From: Phragmites australis
Lineage: Eukaryota; Streptophyta; Magnoliopsida; Poales; Poaceae
Length of the DNA stretch: 64,000 bases
Reading direction: 5' to 3'
Assembly (NCBI RefSeq): GCF_958298935.1
Contig: NC_084923.1
Span: forward strand, 746,501 to 810,500
The notes beneath the pieces were generated by a model. It saw nothing but the letters and a program-made list of their open reading frames with translations, had not been told where the DNA came from and ran no database searches. Shown here in pieces: positions 23,866-34,600 of the stretch (its first letter is position 1; every line of letters begins with the position of its first letter). The position numbers and the translations under genes are program-made.

Positions 23866-24770
23866 CTACGCACTACGGCTGCTGCAGTTGGGCGCGGGCT
23901 CCTCGATGTCCGGGTTGATGACGAGGCCGGCGCCGAGCAGGGGTCCCGCCCGGTACACCCACTGGTTACCCCAGCGGCACGATTGGCGGCCCGAACGCTC
24001 GCGCCGTCGAACGGGCCGCAGGCCAGCACGTTGGCGCCGGCCAGGAGCCCGACGGCGAGCGGCGCCACCTCCCCGACGTGGCCGGCCCCTTCGCGGGTCG
24101 ATCACCGTCGCGTAGTACGCGCACATTAGACCGAACGCCGTCGCCGCCTCCAGCACCGTACCGCCGCGTGCCATCCCTCCACGCCCGTGGCCAGCGCGTA
24201 CTCAGGCAAATGCTGCATGCATCAATCCATGCAAACGTACGTCAGCGACGCAATTAATTAGCAAACCAAGGCAGCTTAAGTATGCATGCGTGCGTGCAAG
24301 TGACGTACCACGCCTCCGGTGGTGAGCCTGAGCAGGAGCGCGGCGGTGACGGCGCCGAGCAGCTGCGCGGTCCGGTAGACGAGCGAGCGGACGCGGCCGC
24401 CGAAGGTGATGGCCGGGTTGACGTGCCCGCCAGAGATGTTCATGGTGGACGCCAAGGCGGCCGCGAGCGCGAGAGCGTGTGCAAGCGCCACGGCCACCAG
24501 CCCGCGCACCATGCCCTGTTTCAATTCCCTGCAGGCACGCGCGCGCGTATATATATGCGTGTTATGATGACGTAAAAATTAATAGACACTTGATTTGTAG
24601 CCCGTAGGGTGCTGCCTGTGTGCTTAGTTACCGAGGGAGAGCGTGGCGCCCTCGGCGGCGAAGACGAAGATGGCGGTGGCGAGGAACTCGGCGAACGCGT
24701 CGCGGAGCGTGCCGGGGTCCGTGGCCGTTGCCAAGCGGCCGACGTTGAACCGACGCCTTCCAGCCCTCAT
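23866..24770 (-). pseudogene. Tonoplast intrinsic protein (aquaporin) pseudogene, TIP3-like
   Basis: Three exon-like blocks on the minus strand resemble a TIP. Block 1 (24770-24632) encodes GRLATATDPGTLRDAFAEFL and FVFAAEGATLSLG. Block 2 (about 24528-24309) encodes [30 protein letters not shown] (first NPA motif intact) and [16 protein letters not shown]. Block 3 (about 24215-23866) encodes ALATGVEGWHAA, VLEAATAFGLMCAYYATVID, VAPLAVGLLAGANVLACG and NQWVYRAGPLLGAGL. Joining blocks 1 and 2 at the only GT/AG pair gives a stop almost at once, and block 3 needs at least three frame changes. Where the second NPA should be it reads ASVRAANRAAG, so half of the pore constriction is lost. TIP3 proteins are vacuolar water channels of maturing seeds; this copy cannot make one. 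The TIP3 assignment rests on the N-terminal block. Confidence 0.8.
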
Positions 24771-24959
24771 GGCTCTTCGATCTGTCTAAACAATTAATGG
24801 ATCAAAGCCGATTACTGCACCCAAATCAACACAGTTTAGGCGAGGCTTGTGGAGATGTTGGGCCGGCCGGCCGGCGAGGCGTCTTATAAGGCGGGGATCA
24901 TCGGAAGAGACGATGAGGGAGTGCCGCGTTTGGAGCATGCCGTGCGTGGTGCCTCGTCA

Positions 24960-25348
24960 TCGTATCCGTGGGGTCCACTTGCTAGCGAGAGACAAACGCG
25001 TGCGTGTGTGCTGGGTATCCCGTTCTGTGTACTGGCTTAAACAAGCACGGCGTGCGTGGTACACACTTCACCACCTTCATCAAGTCATAGGCTCCGTCGT
25101 CATGCGCTCCGACACCTCTATATTCGTCTTGCGCCGTGGCAATGACATGGCCTACCTCCTCATGTGCGTCAATAATATGGTGTTCACTGCCTCCAATAAT
25201 GACCTCACGCTACATCTCATCACACACGTCACCACCAAGAGTTTGCACTCAAGGACATGGACCTCTCCACTACTTAGCCTCGCAGTCACATACTCGCCCG
25301 ACAGGCTTCTTTCTCTCCTTAGTAAAAGTAGAGAGGGTTAATCTCTGA
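24960..25348 (+). mobile_element. Copia reverse-transcriptase remnant
   Basis: The plus strand encodes SVYWLKQARRAWYTLHH, then RSDTSIFVLRRGNDMAYLL and MCVNNMVFTASNNDL. This is the Ty1/Copia RT block whose usual core is YGLKQAPRAWY...YVDDM. The catalytic YVDD is degraded to CVNN. After about 25235 the frame shifts and EFALKDMD-type sequence continues in another frame. There is no LTR and no other pol domain nearby, so it is an isolated fragment. It lies about 190 bp from the dead aquaporin start. Confidence 0.75.
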
Positions 25349-26515
25349 TAATGATTCTAGGTGTTTCAGTTGATGGATGTATGAATGACGCTTACAGTGT
25401 GTATATATTTGTGATGATTTCAAGACACATGGATTATCTAAGTTTAGTCTTTCATAAGGATAACAGTCATATGTCATGTGTATTTTGTTATTAGTATTTG
25501 TGAACTAGTTACACATGAATTTTCTTTACTTCTACATCTCTCTCCCCTTACAAACTGGATTCTCCTTTCTTTATATACTAGAGAAAATGAGAACTTACAA
25601 GTGAACCATTTTTCTACTGACTCATACCTTAGTCAACCCTTCCACCCATAGACTCCTTTAAAATAGTCAGCGCACGTGTCCCTTTTGTTCTGATAAAGTT
25701 GTCGAGCACATCCCATCCGCTGGACACCTCCATGCCTACGTCACCCCAGTCAGTTGATCTGCCCCTTTCTATCACCGGTCACGTATGAACGTCTGTAAAG
25801 CAGTCTGACACGCCTACGAGCCCGTCCCGTAACGTTTAATGCTACGAAACGGGGCATGAAACCATTGCACTGGCCACGATCTGTTTGCTAGGGAGGAGTC
25901 CCTAGGGAAGTAAAACACTTGAGTGAAATGTATTTAATGAGAATAGATCAGTTTGATGAATACATATCCCGTGATCAGCTATGGCTGGTCACGGGAATCC
26001 CTTATGTGGTAAGGATCCTGGTCACGAAAATGCAAACTGATCACGCAGTGGAACCGTGGTCCAGGAAATAATCTTCTACCAACTGGTATTGATTGGTGTG
26101 AGCACTCAGAACATGATACCCCATATTCTATGCATTGACAGTAGCCCTAAGCTCCCTCACGGATGTGGTGGTTTGAGTAGTTCGTTGCATGATCGCGGAT
26201 GGACATAGTTGCACCACCTGGGCCTCAGATCAACACGAGTTCATCTTGGGAGTGGCCATCAACACAATCCACTTTCGTGGTGGGCCCACGAAACCACATC
26301 CCGAGGGGAGGTTTTAAACTTCAAGAGAGATAAACATCATGAGAGAGAGACATTTCGAGACGATTGAGCTCTATGTGATGGTTGGAATGTCACACTGGCC
26401 CTATAAATTGGAAATTCAAAGATTACCCATGAATTTCTTCACCATTCCCCACAGCCTCCTAAGACCTTACGCTCAGAGCACATCGTCTCTATCTCCACTC
26501 GTGTTCCGTAACCAC
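25349..26515. other. Intergenic stretch with possible retroelement leader
   Basis: No coding exon is supported. The last part (about 25850-26500) has repeated GGTCACGGGAATCCC / GTGATCAGC-type phrases and runs directly into the Gypsy-type fragment at 26528, so it may be its LTR or leader. I could not find a second copy or a target duplication. Confidence 0.35.
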
Positions 26516-26527
26516 CCTTGCCACTCC

Positions 26528-27101
26528 CAATGGCGCCGCACACTGGTAAAGAGCTAGACTTTCTTAAATCCAAGTGCACTGCGGTAAAGCTAAAGCAGAT
26601 GTACGGCAATCGTATGCTCCCTTGCCGCCTTTCTTTAGGGTACTGCCTGGGGGATGATGTGCCTGCTTCCCGCAAGGGGGAGATTGTGTTGTTTGTCTCT
26701 TTCTTTTTGCCAGTCTTGTGCCGTCATTTTTTGAATTCTTCACCACCGTCATCTCCTTCTACGATATCTGTCACCTCCACCTCAATCACAATTCCATCAT
26801 CATGCTAAGCGTCTTTGCTCATATATGCGAGAACTTTATTGGAGTCGAGCCATGCCTCGATCTCTTCAGGTATTTTTACATAGCTTGGTTAAAGACTAGG
26901 TCGGCCACCAGGAGCTGCGGATTCCCCCTTCATGACGGCATCACGAGCTCCTACTTTGAGATGGGCCTTAAGTCATCGTGGTTGGGCTGGAAGGAAGAAT
27001 GGTTCTATCTCAAGACGAAGGATTTCTTGAACAACATTTGTGTGCCAGTTCTGCCCTTTGCGAAAAAGAGCACATCGAGCATATATGTATACCAGGAGTG
27101 A
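26528..27101 (+). mobile_element. Fragment resembling the plant 'putative gypsy-type transposon' domain
   Basis: Two frames that overlap near 26718 carry the conserved order of this plant repeat domain: EIVLFVSFFLPVLCRHFL, then FFTTVISFYDICHLHLNHNS, HICENFIGVEPCLDLFRYFY, and SSWLGWKEEWFYLKTKD. The domain is common in grass retroelement annotations and its biochemical role is unknown to me. One frameshift separates the first block from the rest, and no downstream portion (coiled coil, gag or pol) follows. Non-functional remnant. Confidence 0.6.
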
Positions 27102-27239
27102 CGATGCCACTAGGAAGAGCTCTCTAGGTAACATCGTAACCACTTTTATGACGCTCTTTGTTTATTCGTGCGGTGTCTTAAGTATCCCTCTTATACATAT
27201 CTATTTGACGAGTCCGTCGAGTCACGAGTCCAATTCCTT

Positions 27240-27835
27240 GTCCAAATAATATTCTAATTAATCACCAAGTCGATTATCTATATAATCACGACTTCAATGA
27301 TTAAACAGAATATCATTAGGGTAGCCCTGACACGTGTTTTGTATCTAAGATCGGAACACACGCATTTCCAACATAAGCAATCACAAACAAACTTAACAAA
27401 AAGCGAGTAATTAAATCATATTACAAGTTTAACAATTTATAGTAAAAAAGAAAGATACTAAAATTGATCAACTTCTAGTCAAAAGAGAAATTACGCAGTG
27501 GAAACAAAAACTAAAGACAACAAAATATGAGTGAAGCCATATGTCCTTATGCTTCACCCTAAAAGCACGACCACTGAGTAGTTGCCTACTTATTCCTATC
27601 ATTAGCATCAGCGGACGTAAAATAGCCAAATGCTATCTTTTTCTCACCTGTAAAACCTGTAAAGCAGCTGAGTACAAATGTACTCGCATGATTTAATCCA
27701 TATAAAGTATATATAACTAACCCGCATCCAAGGATTATACATTATGCCATTAGCAAGAAAAAAGATCACAAAGTTGATTAAAACATATGCTGTTCAACCT
27801 AGACACAAATGTATGAGCATGTAAACATAACTAGC
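27240..27835. repeat. AT-rich LTR-like repeat related to 52.0-52.6 kb
   Basis: This block and 51990-52560 share an ordered set of phrases in the same orientation: 'taattaatcacca', 'aaaactaaa..acaaca', 'gtactcg..gacttaatc', 'aggattatacatt', 'agcaagaaaa..cacaaagttgat/ctacaaggttaag'. Identity is partial. I read it as a diverged copy of the same LTR family, truncated on both sides here. Confidence 0.5.
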
Positions 27836-27849
27836 ATATGATGACGGAA

Positions 27850-27978
27850 ATCATATTAGTGTTAAGCATGCTATTGTTTTCTTTCATACCATTCAGTAGT
27901 TTATTGGCTATCTATTCAAGATTGACACATGTTTCTCCACTTATTATGTGACCTTGCTAAAAAAAATAGTAGATTCTT
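27850..27978 (+). repeat. 129-bp duplicate of an ARP4 intron segment
   Basis: This segment matches 39259-39387, inside ARP4 intron 17, at 126 of 129 bases without gaps and in the same orientation. Similarity stops sharply at both ends. It carries no terminal repeats of its own. Confidence 0.9.
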
Positions 27979-28249
27979 TAGCTTAGCCTTAGGGATTCCG
28001 TTAGAGTTTGTTACGGCTCCTCCTGTTGTACCTATATAAGTATGATTTTGATTAATAGAGAACACGCAAGAGTTTTCTCCATTGTTCAGAAACAAACATG
28101 GACCTGCCTCTCTTTATTCTGTTTTGCTTTTCTTCTAGTTGTTAATTTCCCAACTTTTGCATGCGTTTTATGTGAAGGTGTGGGCAACAGTATCCATATC
28201 CTCGGTTAAAAAGTCTTTGCATCATCTTATGCGAGTTTTACCCCCTTTT

Positions 28250-29300
28250 TAATTGGAAGGTAAGCACTCTTATGTCTGGTGCTTATCGATCGGGGTATGT
28301 CTGGTCATCCTAGCCAGCGAGCCAGAGCAATCTAGTGAGTTTCTCTTTTTTTTGGGAGAGAGATCTAGTGAGTTTCTCTTGTCGAGCGGTCCATTCTTTT
28401 CTTTATGCACCATATGTTTCCTTATTTTTTCCATTTTCTGTTTGTGGCCCAGCCCAGTCTTGTCATTTGGCCCACGGTTAAGATGCCGGTATGTACTCGG
28501 GACCAGGCGCCGCCTCCTCTCCAAGCTGGCATCGCAAACCATGCTAAACCCTGGGCTGCCTCTCTGCTCGTTTGTGCAAACACGTTAGTCTCTGTGTGCT
28601 TCAACATGCGCAACGTGCATGGAAAAAATATTGATCGATAAGGCTCATCAATATGGATATCAACCTGTTACATTATCTTCAAATTCAGCGATTGATTCTG
28701 TATACCCACAGGATATATCCTTTTTTTACAGGACCTGAAAGAATTGACCTGTTACATTGTCTTCAAATTCAGCGGACAAAATATATCCTTCTTTTCAGGA
28801 CCTGAAAGAATTGACTGCATCTTAATTATCAGAGACAGTTGCGCCTCGACTTTCCGATAACTTCGATCGATATGTTCACTGCTCGATTTTATCATGCTTG
28901 GGACCTTGGCTAAAATGATGTAGGGCTTGATCACTTCTCCGAAGGGTTCACGACCCCTATATTTGCCTCGAGATCAATGCCACAGAACTTGTGACAATTT
29001 TAGGGTACATATAGGATTAGAGGAGCAATGAGCATTATTGCATTCTGTGCTGCTAAGGTGCACTGTGGAGTGTCTTAGAATTAGGTGGTAGCTAGTGCAC
29101 AACAGATAATTAGGTGTAGGTGGGTCAAGTATAGAAGTTTTGGTGCTTCCCAGTGGCATTCATTTTGCTGGACCTTGGGCCAAAAGCGCAAAACTTTTCC
29201 AGACGAAGAGCATTAGTTTTGCATAAACACTCTTGGAAAAGCTCCTATGATATGATAGACGTCTTTGTTTCTGGTATGTATTTTCAGATGAATCAGTTAG
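28250..29300. other. Intergenic stretch with a local duplication
   Basis: Around 28660-28815 a unit of about 80 bp is repeated ('cctgttacatt.tcttcaaattcagcg' to 'caggacctgaaagaattgac'), with small indels. The open frames at 28253-28641 on both strands show no domain I know. No gene is proposed. Confidence 0.5.
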
Positions 29301-29303
29301 TTA

Positions 29304-30016
29304 GGGTGCGTTTGGTTGGAAGTTGAGGTTGGATAGGAGGTGATCATCTCTGTTTTTCAGATAGGATGATTCAATTTTCTGTTTGGTTGGATGGATGGGG
29401 TGAGCCAGTTTTCTATTTAGTTGGTGGGATGAGAGTGGATAGGATGAGTCAGTTTTCTGTTTGGTTGGATAGATTGGATGAGCTGAGTTAGTTATAAATT
29501 AGTACATCACATGAGAAAAATATTAGTGATTTTTTAGATTTTTGAAAATTTATTGAAGGCAATAAAAAATGTTAGAAATTATAAAAGTAGATTTATTTAG
29601 AACTTTTTAATTAAATATTGGCTTATATTTTTTTAATCAAACTAATCAAAATAGGTTGCTAATGAGCTCTAGTTTGTCCATAAAGAATTTTTAGACCACA
29701 CTTATAATCTAAATAAAATCGAGAGTTAAATAAAAAAATATAAAATCACACGTACCAACGCTCAGCAGACGAACGTGAATGAGTCCGTCCGGGTTTTTTA
29801 CAGGATCGATTGATTCAGGATCTTCAACGAATATTCCCTCCACATGGATGATCCTATCCGTTTCTGATCTTGAACCAAACAGCCGGCAGGAGTAAAAAGG
29901 TGGATGGAGCGATCCCACCCAGCCTAAGACGATAAACCAAACGAAACAGCCGGCAGGAGTAAAAAGGTGGATGGAGCGATCCCACCCAGCCTAAGACGAT
30001 AAACCAAACGCACCCT
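29304..30016. mobile_element. Tourist/Harbinger-type non-autonomous element, 713 bp
   Basis: The ends GGGTGCGTTTGGTT and AACCAAACGCACCC are perfect inverted repeats. Both sides carry the trinucleotide TTA (29301-29303 and 30017-30019), the PIF/Harbinger target duplication. The interior is AT-rich, without transposase. Close to the right end a segment of about 68 bp (from ACAGCCGGCAGGAGTAAAAA) is repeated in tandem at about 29878-29942 and 29946-30010. The block near 29330-29490 repeats GTTTGGTTGGAT / GAGTCAGTTTTCT phrases that recur in inverted orientation in the element at 34905-35590. Confidence 0.85.
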
Positions 30017-30019
30017 TAA

Positions 30020-31560
30020 TGAACCCTACAGTTTTCCTGTGTTTTCTCCTTAGCTACTTCTGCTTATGTGCTTAAATTGTCTCCATTCCTGGAGATAGTA
30101 AGGGCAATATATACTCCAGCTTGTGGCTGGATTCCAGTGGCGTATACGTATGAGTTGAATAATTTTTTATTTTTTAACAGTGTCACTCTATCTGTACGGT
30201 CGTTATTGAAGTTCCGGAGCAAAAACAAAATGAGAGATCGAAACCCCGCTGAACTCAGCTCCATCGTGGAGCGTTGCCCCCGCGTGAAAGTCACAAAAAT
30301 CGTTCGCTGAAGATCATACCCGGAGCTCCCAAGTGCTATTTGAACGAGCTGACCACTCGGGCCGCTGCTCGTTCGCTCGCTGGTGATCAGAAACAGCCAG
30401 AAGTTGGTGACCATTAGCGCCGCCGGTTACCATCTCGAGCTGCTGCGCGCCTCCATCAGCGTTCGCATCTTACTGCACCGCCGCCGACGTAGGCAGTGAA
30501 CGCGGCGGCATCGTGGGTCCAGGACGAGCAGCAGGAGGAAGACCAGTTATGCTGGACCGTCCCAGCGGCGGCATGCATGTACTCTGGTGGGCAGGCGGCC
30601 GAGAGTGCGCCGACGGTTCAAGGATGTTGAACAGAAGTGTCGTGTTCTCCCATTCCTCGTCTACAGGTCACATTTTCTGCATTGCTGATGTTGCTATGGT
30701 GCTTTTCTCCATAATCCGTATCGCTTCGTAGAGATGAGATAAAATTCTTATGGCCGCAACACGTCCCAATTCTTAAGAAAAAGTCTTATGGCACCAAGTC
30801 GCTCCGGTCCATGTAAGGAGATGGATTGGGATTTGAGACAGCGGAGTTCTTCCTCAGTACTGTACTTCAGTAATTTATCTCACACGGTAGTTTTATTGAG
30901 ACACAATTTTTTCTTGAGAAACCTCAATACAACATATGAACACATGCACATATACCAACACATATACGCACTCACACAACTTTTACCTAAAACTAAAAAT
31001 ACAGAGTTTGCAGATTGACCAGTCATCACAGATGTCTGCTATCGACAGATACGTCATCTAACACTAAAAAATTCCATCTTAATTAGACACGTAAGAAAAA
31101 ACATAGTACTTGATCACAATAATAGAAAGATATAAGATAATTTCTAACCATATCCACTTTATTTTGTTTTCTTCTCGATTTTCCTGTATGTTTCCATTCC
31201 TTTTATTTTCTCTTATCTCTAACACTCATTCTCTTTATTCTCTCATCTTCAACATTATTTTTAAGAAATTCGTGAAGAGAAATAAGAAAGAATTCTGTTC
31301 TGAAAGGAAAGATCTTGTAAATACATTCGTGACGAAAATCGTAAAAAAACTCGTCAAAACGCTAAAAAGGAAAAAAAATAATTCGTAAAGAAAATTTGAT
31401 CCATATCGGGAATCCCCCGAAGATGGCCTAACCACGTGGTAGAATTTGAAGTCCAGAAAAGGGCAAGGGCTTCTTGTTTTTTCCCCCTCCGCGGCATCAG
31501 AGACGAGGGAGGACAAGCGGGCTAAACCGTAGCGGGCCAAATCGCAAGGGGTCGAGCCCA
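30020..31560. other. Intergenic region upstream of ARP4
   Basis: No exon is supported. A C/G-rich part near 30340-30620 and an AT-rich part near 30890-31390 contain only short unsupported frames. The minus-strand frame at 31235-31909 overlaps the first ARP4 exons and their GC-rich leader and is not a gene. Confidence 0.45.
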
Positions 31561-31638
31561 AGCAGAGAGGAGGAACACGCCAAGCGAAACCTCTCGCTTC
31601 CCTCCCTGCTTCCTCCCCCACCCTTCGTCTCCGGCGAG

Positions 31639-31651
31639 CTAGGGTTTCCGC
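31639..31651 (+). promoter_or_regulatory. Telo-box-like CTAGGGTTT in the ARP4 leader
   Basis: CTAGGGTTTCCG occurs about 45 bp upstream of the ARP4 ATG in a CT-rich leader. AGGGTTT telo-boxes are frequent near the transcription start of broadly expressed plant genes. The role is inferred from motif and place. Confidence 0.4.
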
Positions 31652-31685
31652 TCGCCGAGCGCCCGTCCTCCCCGGATCTCCAGCC

Positions 31686-34600
31686 ATGTACGGCGGCGGT
31701 AAGCTCTCTCGCCTCTCCCCCTCGCTGCTGCTAAACTCTAAACCCCTGGAGATCTCACGCGCCCACCGTTCCGTTTTGTCTCCGCAGACGAGGTCTCGGC
31801 AATCGTCATAGATGTGGGCTCGTACAGCTGCAAGGCGGGCTACGCTGGGGACGACACCCCCAAGGCCGTCTTCCCATCGGTGAGAGAAATGCTCCTCAGC
31901 TGCCTCCAAATTCTAGATGTTCCGGTGTTGTGTTCGAATTACGCTTCGGGGTCGGATTGTGGTTGCCTCTGAGGTGTCTGTAAGTAATTTGGGGGAAGTT
32001 TCGTTGTGATGTTGCTGTTGTAGTTCGTGGAGCTTTTTTGGATTGGGGGTTTGGTGCTACTTTAGTGCGCAATGCAATTCCGGGAGTTTTTTTTTGGCTT
32101 GGCAGTTTTTTTTTTTTTTTGGCTTGGCAGACTAGCGCTCTAGTTTCAATTTTGCGTGTTATTTTAGGTTGCTGACATCAAATGCTTAGTTCAAACATGA
32201 CAGCTTATTGTACCACTTCATTCTATACTGATATATGTCAGGCTTTCTTATGATTTTAGGTAGGTTGCGGGTCAATTTATGAATTTCGCAGCAGATATGA
32301 ACCTGCACCTAGATTTTGACATAGTGCACGTAAAAATTTGGTTGACTGCAAAGTTAGTTCGTGGTTCAGCTTTTTGGTTGCTGCAAACCTTGAAGCATAG
32401 CTCGCATGGTGAATAGTTGTCAATATTGGCTCTCTGTTGGGCGTACTCAGGTATCTGCATCAGCAGTCAAATAATGCACACATTTTTTTTGTGCATGCGC
32501 TGGAAGTTTCTGCGTTATGGTTTTGTTTGGGCTTGCTACCTGTTGATTCTAGAGGCTAACTTCAGATCCCACTGAAGTGACTGACAATCCAAAGTACATC
32601 TTTTTGTGCAAGTTGTTAAATAGGATATTATTTTCTTTAGATTTTACCATGCGCCTTTTAGTCAATGGGCCTAATGAGTTAATCCTGTATTCCGGGAGTA
32701 GGTTGTTAGTTTTACTTTTTTGATGACAAAAATGGGAAGACAAGTCATGTGATGACGTTAAGGATTTTCTATGTGGTACAACAGTACAAGATGTGTTGCC
32801 TGAATAACATTATTAAAAAGGATTTGCATTTGACTGTTTAATACAAGTGTTGGGTGTTTAACAAATTTTCCTCTTCTTTGCCAGCATAATGGCAGTGGTC
32901 GGAAATTCTGTTGTGTTATTCCTTCATGGAATCGTGCCTGTGAGCTACCTAGTTTAGAAGCTTTTTTTTGAATAACATTATCTTACTGTGCTTTATATCT
33001 GGTTTGGCATGTCAAGGTTGTTGGTTCAATTGAACAAACAGGGGATACTGATGAAGCCAAGCCAGAGAAAGAGGTTGACTCTGCATCAGATTCTAAGAAT
33101 GGAGCTAAGCCTATGGATGTGGACAGATCCAAGATAAAACGCAAACTTTATGTAGGTCAAGAACTAGAGTTCAGGAGGGACCATATGGAGGTTAGTACCT
33201 GCACATAAATAATGATTAATTTTGACGATCATGATTTTGTCAATTGACGGTATCTCTCCCCACTCCCCCTAAACAGGTGATTTCACCTATGAAAGATGGA
33301 ACAGTTACTGATTGGGATGTTGTCAATAATATATGGAATCATGCTTTCAGGTAAATTTTATCTATCTACTCGATGTGGTTCCAGGAATTTTCTCCTGTTT
33401 AAACTTGAGAATAAGCATTGTGGTCATCTTGGCACTCTTTGAATCTGACATTGTTGTGCTTACCATTTTCTCTTTACTTGACATAATGTGCTGAGCGTGT
33501 TTCCTTGCAAAAAATAAAATAAAATAAAATAATTCTGATAGCATATATTGATTGTGAAGTTCTGTGGTATGCTTGCTAATAAGGTACAGACTGTTGTTTT
33601 TACATTGATTTATTTCATGGGGATACTATGATTTCTCTATAAGCCAATGCTTATGAAATTAAGATTTCCTCATTCTGATGTGGTTATGTAATTTATCTTA
33701 AGATACTGCTTTCTGCCCCTTTGCTATCACCCTAACTTGTTCCACATTTCAGACGGCGGCTGTTGATCAATCCTGAGGAGCATCCCATGCTCATAGCTGA
33801 ACCATCTATAAACACTGCACAACAAAGAGAGAAGTATGTGCATGTGCATTGTATTTAAAATATTTGTATTAGCAAGTCTTATGAGTCGTGGAAGAACAGT
33901 ACTGGTTTTGCCTAGATACTTTTTTACTAGATCACTAAGGATTTGGAAACATGGCTGCATAATAGAGGTCATTTGCACATTTCTTGTTGGGAATTGTTGT
34001 GTTGGTATTTCTGTCTTTGTTTACTCTGCTAGTTGCAATTTCATGTTGAGTCGAGGTTGAAGGATTTTTCTATCTTCTGGATGTGGTTGGGTGAATGAAT
34101 ATTTGGAGCATGGATTTATCCTAATGGACCCAAAGTTTTATTTGTATTTTATTACACACTCTTTTCATACGACTTTAGAAAGACTTAGGCCTTGTTTGTT
34201 TCAGTTTTTGGCTGGCTTCTGCTTCCCAGAAGCCAAAAGCTGAAACAAATAGGGTTCTGAAAAGCTAAAAAGCTGATGAAATGAACTAAAAGCTGAGAAG
34301 CTGGGTTTTTTGGCTTTTGGTGTGCTGATAACCTAAAAATTTCTCATAAAAGGCAACAGCCAAAAGCCAGAAGCCAGCTTTCAGCAAAAGCCCAAAAGCC
34401 TCAGCCCAAACAAACAGGCCTTGAACCTCCCTGTCTGACTGTTATTTCCATGTTTTTATAGGGCAGCAGAACTTATGTTTGAGAACTACAAAGTGCCGGC
34501 GCTGTTCCTAGCAAAAAATGCAGTATGACTCTGTCATAAGCAATCCTTGATTTAATTATTTTATTAGTTTTGATTGTTGATTGTGCTATCAGGTGCTCAC

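Noticed and set aside
23773..24129. Plus-strand frames over the aquaporin region
   Set aside because: They are antisense to the TIP pseudogene, whose minus-strand translation gives recognisable aquaporin blocks.
31235..31909. 224-codon minus-strand frame over the ARP4 start
   Set aside because: It is antisense to ARP4 exons 1-2 and their GC-rich leader, changes to AT-rich content halfway, and has no domain. ARP4 on the plus strand explains the conserved part.
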